DNA of 23,070 bases from an uncultured Archangium sp. Its GTDB lineage: Bacteria > Myxococcota > Myxococcia > Myxococcales > Myxococcaceae. The notes beneath the pieces are model-generated. The model worked only from the letters and a program-made list of their open reading frames with translations. It did not search any database and was not told the origin of the DNA. The position numbers and the translations under genes are program-made. The DNA is taken from positions 1-23,070 of the forward strand of contig CAMLFP010000046.1 of the NCBI GenBank assembly GCA_946479335.1, read 5' to 3'. Below, piece by piece: positions 10,491-17,769 of this stretch. Numbering within the stretch: position 1 is the stretch's first letter; each line of letters begins with the position of its first letter.

Positions 10491-12257
10491 ATGAAGTGGA
10501 CCACCGACGAATTCACCGGGAAGCGCTTCGGCAAGTACGAGGCGTTGTGCCGGCTCGCCGTGGGCGGCATGGCCGAGATCTTCCTCGGCTTCGCGCGCTC
10601 CGGGCCGTTCCTCGGGCGCCCGGTGGTGATCAAACGGGTGCTCAACGAGCAGCGCGAAGACCCCAACACGCTGCAGATGCTGCTCAACGAGGCGCGGCTG
10701 ACGGCCACGCTGAGCCACCCCAACATCGCGCAGATCGTCGACCTCGAGGTCGATGACGAAGACGTGCTGCTGGTGATCGAGTTCATCACCGGCGCCAACC
10801 TCGAGGAACTCTCGGAGGCGCACGTCGCGCGCGGCGAGCCGATGCCGTTGGGCTTCACCATCTCCGTCATCCGCGAGGCGGCGCAGGGGCTCGGCAATGC
10901 GCACGGCCACAAGGACGCGCGCGGGCAGCCGCTGCCGGTGGTGCACCGTGACGTGACGCCGCGCAACGTGATGGTCGACTTCTCGGGCAACACCAAGATG
11001 CTCGACTTCGGCATCGCGCGCGCGAAGGGCAGCGAGCGGCGCACGCAGGCCGGCATGGTGCGCGGCACCACCGCGTACATGTCGCCCGAGCAGGCCATCG
11101 GCAAAGATCCCGACCCGCGCTCCGACCTCTTCTCGCTGGGCACGATCTTCCACGAGCTGCTGACCGGCAAACGCCTCTTCTACAAGGGCAACCCGGCGCT
11201 GGAGATGGCGGCGGTGTACGAGGGCGAGATCCCGCTCCCGTCGCAGGTGAACAAGCGCGTGCCGCAGAAGCTCGACGCGGTGGTGATGCGCATGCTGGAG
11301 CGCAAGCTCGACCGGCGCTTCCAGTCGGCGCCCGAGCTGATCCGCGAACTGAACGCCGCCGCCGGCACGCTGGCCTGGCCGCGCGAGAAGTGCGCGGAGC
11401 TGGTGAAGACGCGCTTCGCGTCGCGGCAGAAGGAGATCGAGGCGCTGGTGGCGCGCATCCCCGCGCGGCAGCCCGACCCCAGCGCGCTCAGCACCGTGAT
11501 GACGCGCGGCCCGGTGTCGGCCAGCAGCCTCAACGACGAAGAGTCGTCGGCGCGCACGCTGGTCGGCGCGCAGCCGTTGCCTCCGCGTCGGCCGCCCATC
11601 AACACGCAGCCCGAGCGCGAGGCCGCCACCGACCCCTTCAAGCAGCCGCTGCTGCGGCCCACCGAAGACACGGGGAAGGGCCTCTCGGTCGACGAGCTCT
11701 TCGAGGAAGACGCGCCGCAGCCCACGCGCATCATCGCGGGCGCGTCGATCCGCAACCTCCCGCGCGCAGTGAGCGAAGCGCCGACCGACCCCCGGCGCGC
11801 TGCGGTGGCCCGGCCGGGCACCGGCAAGCAGCCGCAGAAGCCGAAGTCGAAGGTGCCGTTGATCATCGCGGCGATCCTCGCGCTGGCCATCGGCGGAGGG
11901 GGCGGGGCGATGCTGCTCAAGTCGCTGCGCAAAGCCGCGCCTCCGCCGCCGACCGAGCCCGAGCCGACGCCCGACCCGGCGCCGGTGGCGAACCCCACGC
12001 CGGCGCCTCCGAAGCCCGACGCGCCGAAGCGCACCATGATGAAGCTCTCGGTCTCCAGCGATCGCCCGGCGACCGTGTTCCTCGGCGAGATGGAGCTGGG
12101 CGAGACGCCGGTGTCGATGCTGGTGCCGCTGGGCCAGCACCGGCTGGAGTTCGCCGAAGATGGCGGCGCCCGGCGGATGTTCGACGTGGAACTCTCGGGT
12201 GATGAGGCGGAAAAGAAGCTCGCCGTGACGCTCGACTCGCTCGCGCCGGTGCCGTAA
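10491..12257 (+). CDS. Membrane-anchored Hanks-type Ser/Thr protein kinase with C-terminal PEGA-like domain
   Basis: The 588-residue protein has an N-terminal cytoplasmic kinase domain (about 13-290). Visible are the glycine loop LAVGGMAEIFLG, ATP-binding Lys48 (VVIKRVL), catalytic Asp154 in HRDVTPRN, metal-binding Asp172 in LDFGIA, and the GTTAYMSPEQ segment. The catalytic-loop lysine of HRDLKPxN is Thr here, a change common in myxobacterial kinases. A long low-complexity region (about 300-450) with many Ser, Thr, Pro and acidic residues leads to one membrane span (about 455-476, VPLIIAAILALAIGG). A Pro-rich spacer and a PEGA-like beta domain follow (about 515-580; SSDRPATVFLGEMELGETPV), probably periplasmic. 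The stop is 10 bases before the ACE-like peptidase gene. Start ATG 10491 was chosen over TTG 10485; no clear Shine-Dalgarno. Confidence 0.93.
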   Translation: MKWTTDEFTGKRFGKYEALCRLAVGGMAEIFLGFARSGPFLGRPVVIKRVLNEQREDPNTLQMLLNEARLTATLSHPNIAQIVDLEVDDEDVLLVIEFITGANLEELSEAHVARGEPMPLGFTISVIREAAQGLGNAHGHKDARGQPLPVVHRDVTPRNVMVDFSGNTKMLDFGIARAKGSERRTQAGMVRGTTAYMSPEQAIGKDPDPRSDLFSLGTIFHELLTGKRLFYKGNPALEMAAVYEGEIPLPSQVNKRVPQKLDAVVMRMLERKLDRRFQSAPELIRELNAAAGTLAWPREKCAELVKTRFASRQKEIEALVARIPARQPDPSALSTVMTRGPVSASSLNDEESSARTLVGAQPLPPRRPPINTQPEREAATDPFKQPLLRPTEDTGKGLSVDELFEEDAPQPTRIIAGASIRNLPRAVSEAPTDPRRAAVARPGTGKQPQKPKSKVPLIIAAILALAIGGGGGAMLLKSLRKAAPPPPTEPEPTPDPAPVANPTPAPPKPDAPKRTMMKLSVSSDRPATVFLGEMELGETPVSMLVPLGQHRLEFAEDGGARRMFDVELSGDEAEKKLAVTLDSLAPVP

Positions 12258-12267
12258 TTGCGAGCGC

Positions 12268-14076
12268 ATGAACGCGCTCCTCTTCGTAGCCGTCTTCGCC
12301 GCCCAGTCTCCGAAACCCGCCACGCCTGACGAAGCGAAGGCCTTCGTGAAGAAGGTCGACGCCGACCTGCGCAAGCTGTGGGTGCGCCAGTCGACCGCGG
12401 AGTGGATCAAGTCGACCTACATCACCGACGACACCGAGCGGAACGCCGCGGCCCTCAACGAAGACGTGATGGCCTACGTCACCCAGGCCACGAAGGACGC
12501 GCAGCGCTTCAAGGGCCTCAAGCTCGACGCCGAGACCGAGCGCATGCTGCTGTTGCTGCGCCTCTCCACCGCGCTCCCCGCGCCGTCTGACGCCGCCAAG
12601 CGCGCGAAGCTGGCGGAGCTCGCCGCGAAGCTCGAGGGCCTCTACGGCAAGGGCAAGTACTGCAAGCAGGTGAAGGGCAAGGAGGAGTGCCGCGATCTCC
12701 AGCAGCTCTCCGACGTCATCGGCCGCGTCGCCGACAAGAAGAAGCCCGCGAGCTACGACGAGATCCTCGACGCGTGGAAGGGCTGGCACCAGACCTCCGT
12801 GGAGATGCGGCCGCTGTACGAGGAGCTGGCGAGCCTCTCCAACCAGGGCGCGAAGGAGTTCGGCGCGGGCGATCTCGGTGAGCTGTGGCGCTCGGCCTAC
12901 GACATGAGCCCGGCCGACTTCGAGAAGGAGACCGACCGCCTGTGGACGCAGGTCAAGCCGCTGTACGACGACCTCCACTGCTACGTGCGCGGGAAGCTCT
13001 CCAAGAAGTTCGGCGCCGACAAGGTGCCCGCGAACGGGCCCATCCCCGCGCACCTGTTGGGCAACATGTGGGCGCAGGAGTGGACCAACGTCTACCCGCT
13101 GGTGGAACCGTACGCCGGCCAGCCGTCGCTCGACGTCACCGCGAAGCTCAAGGCGCAGAAGTACGACGACAAGAAGCTGGTGAAGCTGGCCGAGAGCTTC
13201 TTCACCTCACTGGGCCTCGACCCGCTGCCGCAGACCTTCTGGGAGCGCAGCCAGTTCGTGAAGCCGAAGGACCGCGACGTGGTGTGCCACGCCTCGGCGT
13301 GGGACGTGACCTTCTCCAACGACCTGCGCATCAAGATGTGCATCCAGGTCGACGAAGAGAACCTGGTGACGCTGCACCACGAGCTCGGTCACGACTACTA
13401 CTTCATGAACTACTACACGAAGCCGGTGCTCTTTCAGCAGGGCGCCAACGACGGCTTCCACGAGGCGATCGGCGACGCGCTCACGCGCTCCATCACCCCG
13501 GAGTACTTGAAGTCGCTCAAGCTGATCGACGCGCTCCCGCAGGGCGACAAGGGCGTCATCAACGTGCAGATGAAGGACGCGCTCGAGAAGGTCGCCTTCC
13601 TGCCCTTTGGCCGCATGATCGATCAGTGGCGGTGGGACGTCTTCAGCGGCAAGACCAAGCCGTCTGAGTACAACAAGCACTGGTGGGAGCTGCGGCAGAA
13701 GTACCAGGGCATCGCGCCCGCCGGCGGCCCGCGCGGCGAGGAGTTCTTCGACCCGGGCGCGAAGTACCACATCCCCGCGAACGTCCCGTACATGCGCTAC
13801 TTCCTCGCGGCGATCCTCCAGTTCCAGTTCCACCGCGCGCTGTGCAAGGCGGCCGGGCACCAGGGGCCGCTCCACACCTGCAGCATCTACGGGAACAAGG
13901 CCGCCGGCGCGAAGCTGAAGGCGATGCTCGAGCTCGGCGCCAGCAAGCCCTGGCCTGACGCGCTGGAGGCCCTCACCGGCGAGCGCCAGATGGATGCGAC
14001 CGCGATCCTCGACTACTTCGCGCCGCTTCAGTCGTGGCTCAAAGAGCAGAACAAGGGCCAGACCTGCGGCTGGTAA
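12268..14076 (+). CDS. Secreted M2-family dipeptidyl carboxypeptidase, bacterial ACE homologue
   Basis: The 602-residue protein is an angiotensin-converting-enzyme-type zinc peptidase that would remove C-terminal dipeptides. A short signal peptide (MNALLFVAVFAAQS) implies export. Zinc ligands are His371 and His375 (HHELGH) and Glu399 (GFHEAIGD), with catalytic Glu372. CHASAWD (340-346) and the C-terminal DPGAKYHIPANVPYMRYF supply Lys499, His501, Tyr508, Arg510 and Tyr511. These match human testis ACE residues 383, 387, 411, 384, 511, 513, 520, 522 and 523 with a constant offset of 12, so catalytic, carboxylate-binding and second-chloride residues are all kept without indels. AAGHQGPLHTCSIYGNKAAG also matches ACE. 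The gene starts 10 bases after the kinase gene and is probably co-transcribed with it. Confidence 0.95.
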   Translation: MNALLFVAVFAAQSPKPATPDEAKAFVKKVDADLRKLWVRQSTAEWIKSTYITDDTERNAAALNEDVMAYVTQATKDAQRFKGLKLDAETERMLLLLRLSTALPAPSDAAKRAKLAELAAKLEGLYGKGKYCKQVKGKEECRDLQQLSDVIGRVADKKKPASYDEILDAWKGWHQTSVEMRPLYEELASLSNQGAKEFGAGDLGELWRSAYDMSPADFEKETDRLWTQVKPLYDDLHCYVRGKLSKKFGADKVPANGPIPAHLLGNMWAQEWTNVYPLVEPYAGQPSLDVTAKLKAQKYDDKKLVKLAESFFTSLGLDPLPQTFWERSQFVKPKDRDVVCHASAWDVTFSNDLRIKMCIQVDEENLVTLHHELGHDYYFMNYYTKPVLFQQGANDGFHEAIGDALTRSITPEYLKSLKLIDALPQGDKGVINVQMKDALEKVAFLPFGRMIDQWRWDVFSGKTKPSEYNKHWWELRQKYQGIAPAGGPRGEEFFDPGAKYHIPANVPYMRYFLAAILQFQFHRALCKAAGHQGPLHTCSIYGNKAAGAKLKAMLELGASKPWPDALEALTGERQMDATAILDYFAPLQSWLKEQNKGQTCGW

Positions 14077-14127
14077 CGCGCCGCGACATTCCAGTCAGCC
14101 TGTCTTTCAAAAATGCAATGGGTGGGG

Positions 14128-14155
14128 TGGACAAACCTCGCACCAATTGTCTAGG
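14128..14155 (+). promoter_or_regulatory. Putative sigma-70-like promoter for the cold-shock gene
   Basis: TGGACA (14128-14133, five of six with TTGACA) is followed after 16 bases by TCTAGG (14150-14155), a weak -10. It lies in a relatively A/T-rich gap and would give a leader of about 50 bases containing the hairpin below. Based on pattern only. Confidence 0.3.
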
Positions 14156-14165
14156 TCGCCTTCAC

Positions 14166-14188
14166 CCGCTCCTGATTGTCGGGAGCGG
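14166..14188 (+). promoter_or_regulatory. Hairpin in the 5' leader of the cold-shock gene
   Basis: CCGCTCC (14166-14172) and GGAGCGG (14182-14188) are perfect 7-base complements around a 9-base loop. No T-run follows, so it is not a normal terminator for the upstream peptidase gene. It ends 26 bases before the csp ATG. Leader structures control translation of cold-shock messages in other bacteria; that role here is inferred. Confidence 0.45.
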
Positions 14189-14214
14189 CAACTTTGAAGG
14201 ACGAAACAACGCAT

Positions 14215-14418
14215 ATGGCTACTGGCACTGTGAAGTGGTTCAACGACGCGAAGGGCTTTGGGTTCATCACGCAGGACGGCGGCGGAGAAGATGTCTTCTG
14301 CCACCACACCGCGATCACCATGGACGGGTTCCGCACCCTCCAGGAGGGTCAGAAGGTGGAGTTCGACGTGACCCGCGGCCCGAAGGGTCTGCAGGCGCAG
14401 AACGTTCGCGCGGTCTGA
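14215..14418 (+). CDS. Cold-shock domain protein (CspA family)
   Basis: This is a 67-residue single-stranded nucleic-acid-binding protein, the normal size for CspA-type RNA chaperones. [16 protein letters not shown] carries the RNP1 motif (KGFGFI, 13-18). The RNP2 motif is VFCHHTAI (27-34), where most members have VFVHFSAI, so a Cys and a His replace Val and Phe. The C-terminus [21 protein letters not shown] is standard. ATG 14215 was chosen because the cold-shock fold begins there; GAAGGA lies 13 bases upstream, a rather long spacing. It stands alone between two secreted zinc peptidase genes. Confidence 0.95.
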   Translation: MATGTVKWFNDAKGFGFITQDGGGEDVFCHHTAITMDGFRTLQEGQKVEFDVTRGPKGLQAQNVRAV

Positions 14419-14453
14419 AGCACTCACGCATCACATAGAAGTTCCATACGCGG

Positions 14454-14479
14454 CCCGGCTGGGGGGATCTCATGCCGGG
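14454..14479 (+). terminator. Possible hairpin after the cold-shock gene
   Basis: CCCGGC (14454-14459) pairs with GCCGGG (14474-14479) around a 14-base loop, 36 bases after the csp stop. There is no following T-run and the loop is large, so termination is uncertain. Confidence 0.25.
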
Positions 14480-14505
14480 TCGTCGTCTGTCTGGAGTCTG
14501 ACGAA

Positions 14506-16506
14506 ATGCTCGTGCTCTCGCTGTTGCTCGCCGCCGGCCCCGTGAACCTGAAGACGCTCGAAGATGATCTGGTGAAGCAGCACGGCGAGGCGCAACGCGC
14601 GCGCGTGCACCGCGGGCTGCAGCAGGTGAACTCGCTGTGGAAGAAAGACGACGGCGATCTCGCGGCCTTCGCGAAGAAGTTCTTCATCGCCGACGAGCCG
14701 GAGCTGAACGCCACGCTGGCGCGCTTCGAGGGGCACCTGGAGCAGCTCGACGGGCACCTGCTGGAGATCGGCCGCGACTGGCGCGCGCCGCAGGAACTCG
14801 ATGTCGGCCCGCTGCTCCCGGTCGACTCGATGTTCGCGGAGTACGACGCCACCGCGCACGTCACCGACGATCTCTTCGGCAACAAGCTGGCCTTCGTCGC
14901 GCTGCTCAACTTCCCGCTGACCACGTTGGACGAACGCCTCGCGGCGAAAGACTGGTCGCGCATGCAGTGGGCGCAGGCGCGGCTCACCGGGCGCTTCGCG
15001 CGGCGCGTGCCGGCGGCGGTCTCGCAAGAGATCACCAGCGCGCAGTCGGCCGCCGACCTCTACATCGCCGAGTACAACCTGTGGATGCACCACGTGCTGG
15101 CCGAAGACGGCGCGCGGCTGTTCCCCTCGGGCAAGCGGCTCATCTCGCACTGGAACCTGCGCGACGAATTGAAGGCCAACTACGCTGACAAGGACGGGCT
15201 CGCGAAGCAGCGCACCATCATCAAGGTGATGGAGCGCATCGTGACGCAGACCATCCCCGCGGCGGTGATCGACAACCCGCGCCTCGACTGGAACCCGTTC
15301 TCGAATGTGGTGACGGTGACGCCGGCGGCGGAGCTGGAAGCGGATGCGCCGAAGCGTGACGCGAAGGCTGACGCCACGCCTGAAGCGAACGTGCGCTACG
15401 CGAAGCTGCTGGCGAACTGGGCGTCGCAGAAGAAGGCCGACCCGTTCTCTCCGACGACTCCGACGGCGATCGCGCGTGCCTTCGACACCGGCGCTGAAAT
15501 GCCTGAAGCGCGCGTGAAGGAGCTGCTGGTCTCCGTGCTCTCGTCGCCGCTGGTTCCGCGCGTCGCCGCGGAGATCAAGAAGAAGGCCGGCCGTGAGCTC
15601 GAGCCGACCGACCTGTGGTTCAACGGTTTCCTGGCGCGTGGCGCGATCCCCGAAGAGCAGCTCGACGCGAAGGTGCGCGCGAAGTACCCGACGGCCGCGG
15701 CGTTCGCGAAAGACATCCCCCGCATCTTGCAGGCGCTCAACTTCTCGCCGGAGCGCGCGAAGTACCTGTCGGAGCGCATCGTGGTCGACCCGTCTCGCGG
15801 CGCCGGGCACGCGATGCAGGCGGCGCGGCGCGGCGACTTCCCGCACTTGCGCACGCGCGTCGAGAAGGACGGCATGAACTACAAGGGGTTCAACATCGCG
15901 GTGCACGAGCTGGGTCACAACGTGGAGCAGGTGTTCTCGCTCTACGACGTCGACCACACGCTGCTGACCGGCGTGCCCAACACCGCGTTCACCGAGGCCA
16001 TCGCCTTCGTCTTCCAGGCGAAGGATCTCGAGCTCCTCGGGCTGCCGAAGCCCGACGCGGAGGCCGAGCGTCTGCGCGTGCTGAACGACTTCTGGATGAC
16101 CTGGGAGATCGCCGCCGTGGCGCTGGTCGACATCGAGGTCTGGCACTGGATGTACGAGCACCCGAAGGCCACGCCCGCGCAGCTCAAGGACGCGACGGTC
16201 GCCATCTCGAAGAAGATCTGGAACCAGTACTGCGCGCCGGTGCTGGGAGGGAAGGACACGCCGCTCCTCGGCATCTACTCGCACATGATCAGCTACCCGA
16301 TGTACCTCTTCAATTACCCGCTCGGGCACCTGATCGCCTTCCAGCTCGAGGAGCAGGTGAAGAAGACCGGCAAGATCGGCCCGGAGATCGAGCGCGTCGC
16401 GAAGTTCGGCATGGTCACCCCCGACGCGTGGATGATCAACGCCACCGGCGAGCCCGTGTCGTCTGGGCCATTGCTCCGCGCGACCGAAGCCGCGCTGGCA
16501 CACTGA
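14506..16506 (+). CDS. Secreted HELGH zinc metallopeptidase (gluzincin, M3-like)
   Basis: The 666-residue protein has a short hydrophobic N-terminus (MLVLSLLLAAG) consistent with export. The zinc site is His467-Glu468-x-x-His471 (VHELGHNVEQVF), with Glu497 in NTAFTEAIAF as the likely third ligand 26 residues on. The helical C-terminus with SHMISYPMYLFNYPLGHLIAFQLEEQ resembles the closing region of M3 and M2 peptidases. I cannot place it in a named subfamily; a divergent M3 (thimet/oligopeptidase F) relative is the best guess. GGAG (14493-14496) lies 9 bases before ATG, a good ribosome site. The small membrane protein gene follows 10 bases after its stop with its own strong Shine-Dalgarno, so the two form an operon. 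Confidence 0.82.
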   Translation: MLVLSLLLAAGPVNLKTLEDDLVKQHGEAQRARVHRGLQQVNSLWKKDDGDLAAFAKKFFIADEPELNATLARFEGHLEQLDGHLLEIGRDWRAPQELDVGPLLPVDSMFAEYDATAHVTDDLFGNKLAFVALLNFPLTTLDERLAAKDWSRMQWAQARLTGRFARRVPAAVSQEITSAQSAADLYIAEYNLWMHHVLAEDGARLFPSGKRLISHWNLRDELKANYADKDGLAKQRTIIKVMERIVTQTIPAAVIDNPRLDWNPFSNVVTVTPAAELEADAPKRDAKADATPEANVRYAKLLANWASQKKADPFSPTTPTAIARAFDTGAEMPEARVKELLVSVLSSPLVPRVAAEIKKKAGRELEPTDLWFNGFLARGAIPEEQLDAKVRAKYPTAAAFAKDIPRILQALNFSPERAKYLSERIVVDPSRGAGHAMQAARRGDFPHLRTRVEKDGMNYKGFNIAVHELGHNVEQVFSLYDVDHTLLTGVPNTAFTEAIAFVFQAKDLELLGLPKPDAEAERLRVLNDFWMTWEIAAVALVDIEVWHWMYEHPKATPAQLKDATVAISKKIWNQYCAPVLGGKDTPLLGIYSHMISYPMYLFNYPLGHLIAFQLEEQVKKTGKIGPEIERVAKFGMVTPDAWMINATGEPVSSGPLLRATEAALAH

Positions 16507-16516
16507 AGGAGACCAC

Positions 16517-16888
16517 ATGGAAGAGAGCGTGAGCTTGACGCAGCTGTTCATGGAGGGCGGGTGGACGATGTGGCTCATCGTGCTGCTGACGCTCGGGGCG
16601 GGGGCCCTGACGGTGGCGGCGTTGATCGCGAACAGCCGCGTGATGGCCTTCGTGGCGCTGGGCGGGGTGGCGTTGATCGCGCTCACCGGGGTCGGCGGCA
16701 CGATGCTCGGGCGGCATCAGGTCGACGCGGCGATCGTCTTCGTCGACGACGCGCATGACCGTGAGCTGATCCGCGAGGGCGGCTACCGGGAGGCGGGCCG
16801 CAACCTCCAGTTCGCGGGGATCGTCGGCGTGCCGTTGCTGCTGCTGGCCGTCGCTGCGTACGCGCGCGCGATGCAGAAACAGTCGTGA
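16517..16888 (+). CDS. Small membrane protein resembling the N-terminus of MotA/TolQ/ExbB proteins
   Basis: The 123-residue protein has three predicted spans (about 14-38, 42-64 and 99-116). The opening LTQLFMEGGWTMWLIVLLTL resembles the first helix of MotA/TolQ/ExbB proton-channel subunits, which usually reads FxxGGxxMxPI. It is far shorter than those proteins (200 residues or more) and lacks their conserved channel helices, so an energy-coupling role is not supported. AAGGAG (16506-16511) overlaps the upstream stop and sits 5 bases before ATG. Co-expression with the upstream secreted peptidase is likely. Function unknown. Confidence 0.75.
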   Translation: MEESVSLTQLFMEGGWTMWLIVLLTLGAGALTVAALIANSRVMAFVALGGVALIALTGVGGTMLGRHQVDAAIVFVDDAHDRELIREGGYREAGRNLQFAGIVGVPLLLLAVAAYARAMQKQS

Positions 16889-16889
16889 C

Positions 16890-17093
16890 TCACGGGGCCG
16901 TGCGGTGGCGCGCGGCTTCGGCCTCACGCCTCCACCGGCGGTTCCGCAGCGAGCCGATGATGAGCAGCGTGACGCCCACGAAGAAGCACAGCCGGAAGGC
17001 GTCGGTGGCCAGGAAGAGCACCGCCGCCACCAGTTGATTGCTCAGCTGGTGCGCGACCTCATTGAGCGGCCGCGGAATCACGAGGCCCATCAC
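16890..17093 (-). CDS. Small single-span membrane protein of unknown function
   Basis: The 67-residue frame has strongly G/C-biased third positions and a coherent membrane protein layout: an amphipathic N-terminus (PLNEVAHQLSNQLVAAVLFL), a hydrophobic helix (FRLCFFVGVTLLIIGSL) and a basic tail (RNRRWRREAEAARHR). GTG 17093 is adjacent to an in-frame ATG at 17090; a stop lies six codons upstream, so the start is well bounded. Its stop is one base from the stop of the convergent membrane protein gene. It could be transcribed with the lipoprotein gene that ends 118 bases upstream. No family recognised. Confidence 0.5.
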   Translation of the reverse strand: MMGLVIPRPLNEVAHQLSNQLVAAVLFLATDAFRLCFFVGVTLLIIGSLRNRRWRREAEAARHRTAP

Positions 17094-17211
17094 GATCCGC
17101 GGTGTTCGTCATGCGCGGGTGCTTCCCGGAGTTCCGCGCGGCGCGGGCTCGAGGCGCTCCAACGGGTCACCGCGCCCGTGGCGAAGCCGGCGCGCAAGAA
17201 GCGCTGAGCGG
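17094..17211. other. Spacer with a possible broken micro-ORF on the plus strand
   Basis: No terminator is seen for the lipoprotein gene ending at 17212. On the plus strand, GTG 17102 opens a G/C-biased frame (VFVMRGCFPEFRAAR) and the +1-shifted frame continues with LEALQRVTAPVAKPARKKR to a TGA at 17207. Dropping one G near 17150 would join them into one small basic protein. This may be chance. Confidence 0.25.
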
Positions 17212-17769
17212 TCAGTTGCAGGTGTCGAGCAGGGCGCTCTCGGTCCAGCAGGCGGTGATGACGCCGCCATCGGCCTCGTCGACCGTCAGCGTGGTGGCCG
17301 CGGCGTCATAGCGCAGCGAGATCGCGTCGAGGGTTGCCCAGGCGTCGATGACCGGCACCGACGCGCGGTAGCTGGCGACCGGGGAGTCGATGACGCCGCT
17401 GCCATCGCCGAGGTCGGCGCTCGCGGTGATCACCCGAAGCCACGCGCCTCCGGAGATGCGGGTCTCGACGCGCCACGCGAAGTGCGTGTCGTCGGTGCGG
17501 TCGATGACCAGCTCCAGCTCGCGCGTCGAGTCGCTCTGGTCGACGTAGGGGCCCCAGGTGCGGGCGCTGTCGGTGCGCGACAAGGGCGGGATCGCGCGGG
17601 CCTGCTCCGACATCGCGGTCAACCCGTCGACCGACGCGTTCCACGCCTCGCCACCGTCGGGCGCGTGCAGCGCGGCTCGGCGCGGCAGCGCGCTGGCGAA
17701 CAGCAGATCTGTGCCCGACCAGTCGCCGCCGCACCCGGAGATGCACAACACGAGGAGAAGTCGTCGCAT
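17212..17769 (-). CDS. Small lipoprotein of unknown function, paired with the pseudo-caspase barrel protein
   Basis: The 185-residue protein has a clear lipoprotein signal, MRRLLLVLCISGC, with lipid Cys13. The mature part has no family I recognise: an N-terminal stretch with GGEAWNASVDGLTAMSEQAR, then beta-rich segments (TRELELVIDRTDDTHFAWRV, TTLTVDEADGGVITACW) and two C-terminal cysteines. Such a fold could bind a partner or ligand at the outer membrane. ATG 17769 overlaps the upstream stop (TGATG), so translation is coupled to the barrel protein and a joint role is likely. Confidence 0.8.
   Translation of the reverse strand: MRRLLLVLCISGCGGDWSGTDLLFASALPRRAALHAPDGGEAWNASVDGLTAMSEQARAIPPLSRTDSARTWGPYVDQSDSTRELELVIDRTDDTHFAWRVETRISGGAWLRVITASADLGDGSGVIDSPVASYRASVPVIDAWATLDAISLRYDAAATTLTVDEADGGVITACWTESALLDTCN

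Noticed and set aside
10470..12410. Long minus-strand open frame opposite the kinase gene
   Set aside because: No domain and antisense to clear kinase motifs.
14470..16701. Long minus-strand open frame opposite the M3-like peptidase gene
   Set aside because: Composition of an antisense shadow; the plus strand has the zinc site and good ribosome site.
16517..16888. True ExbB/TolQ/MotA channel subunit
   Set aside because: The protein is too short and lacks the later channel helices; no ExbD/TolR or MotB gene is nearby.
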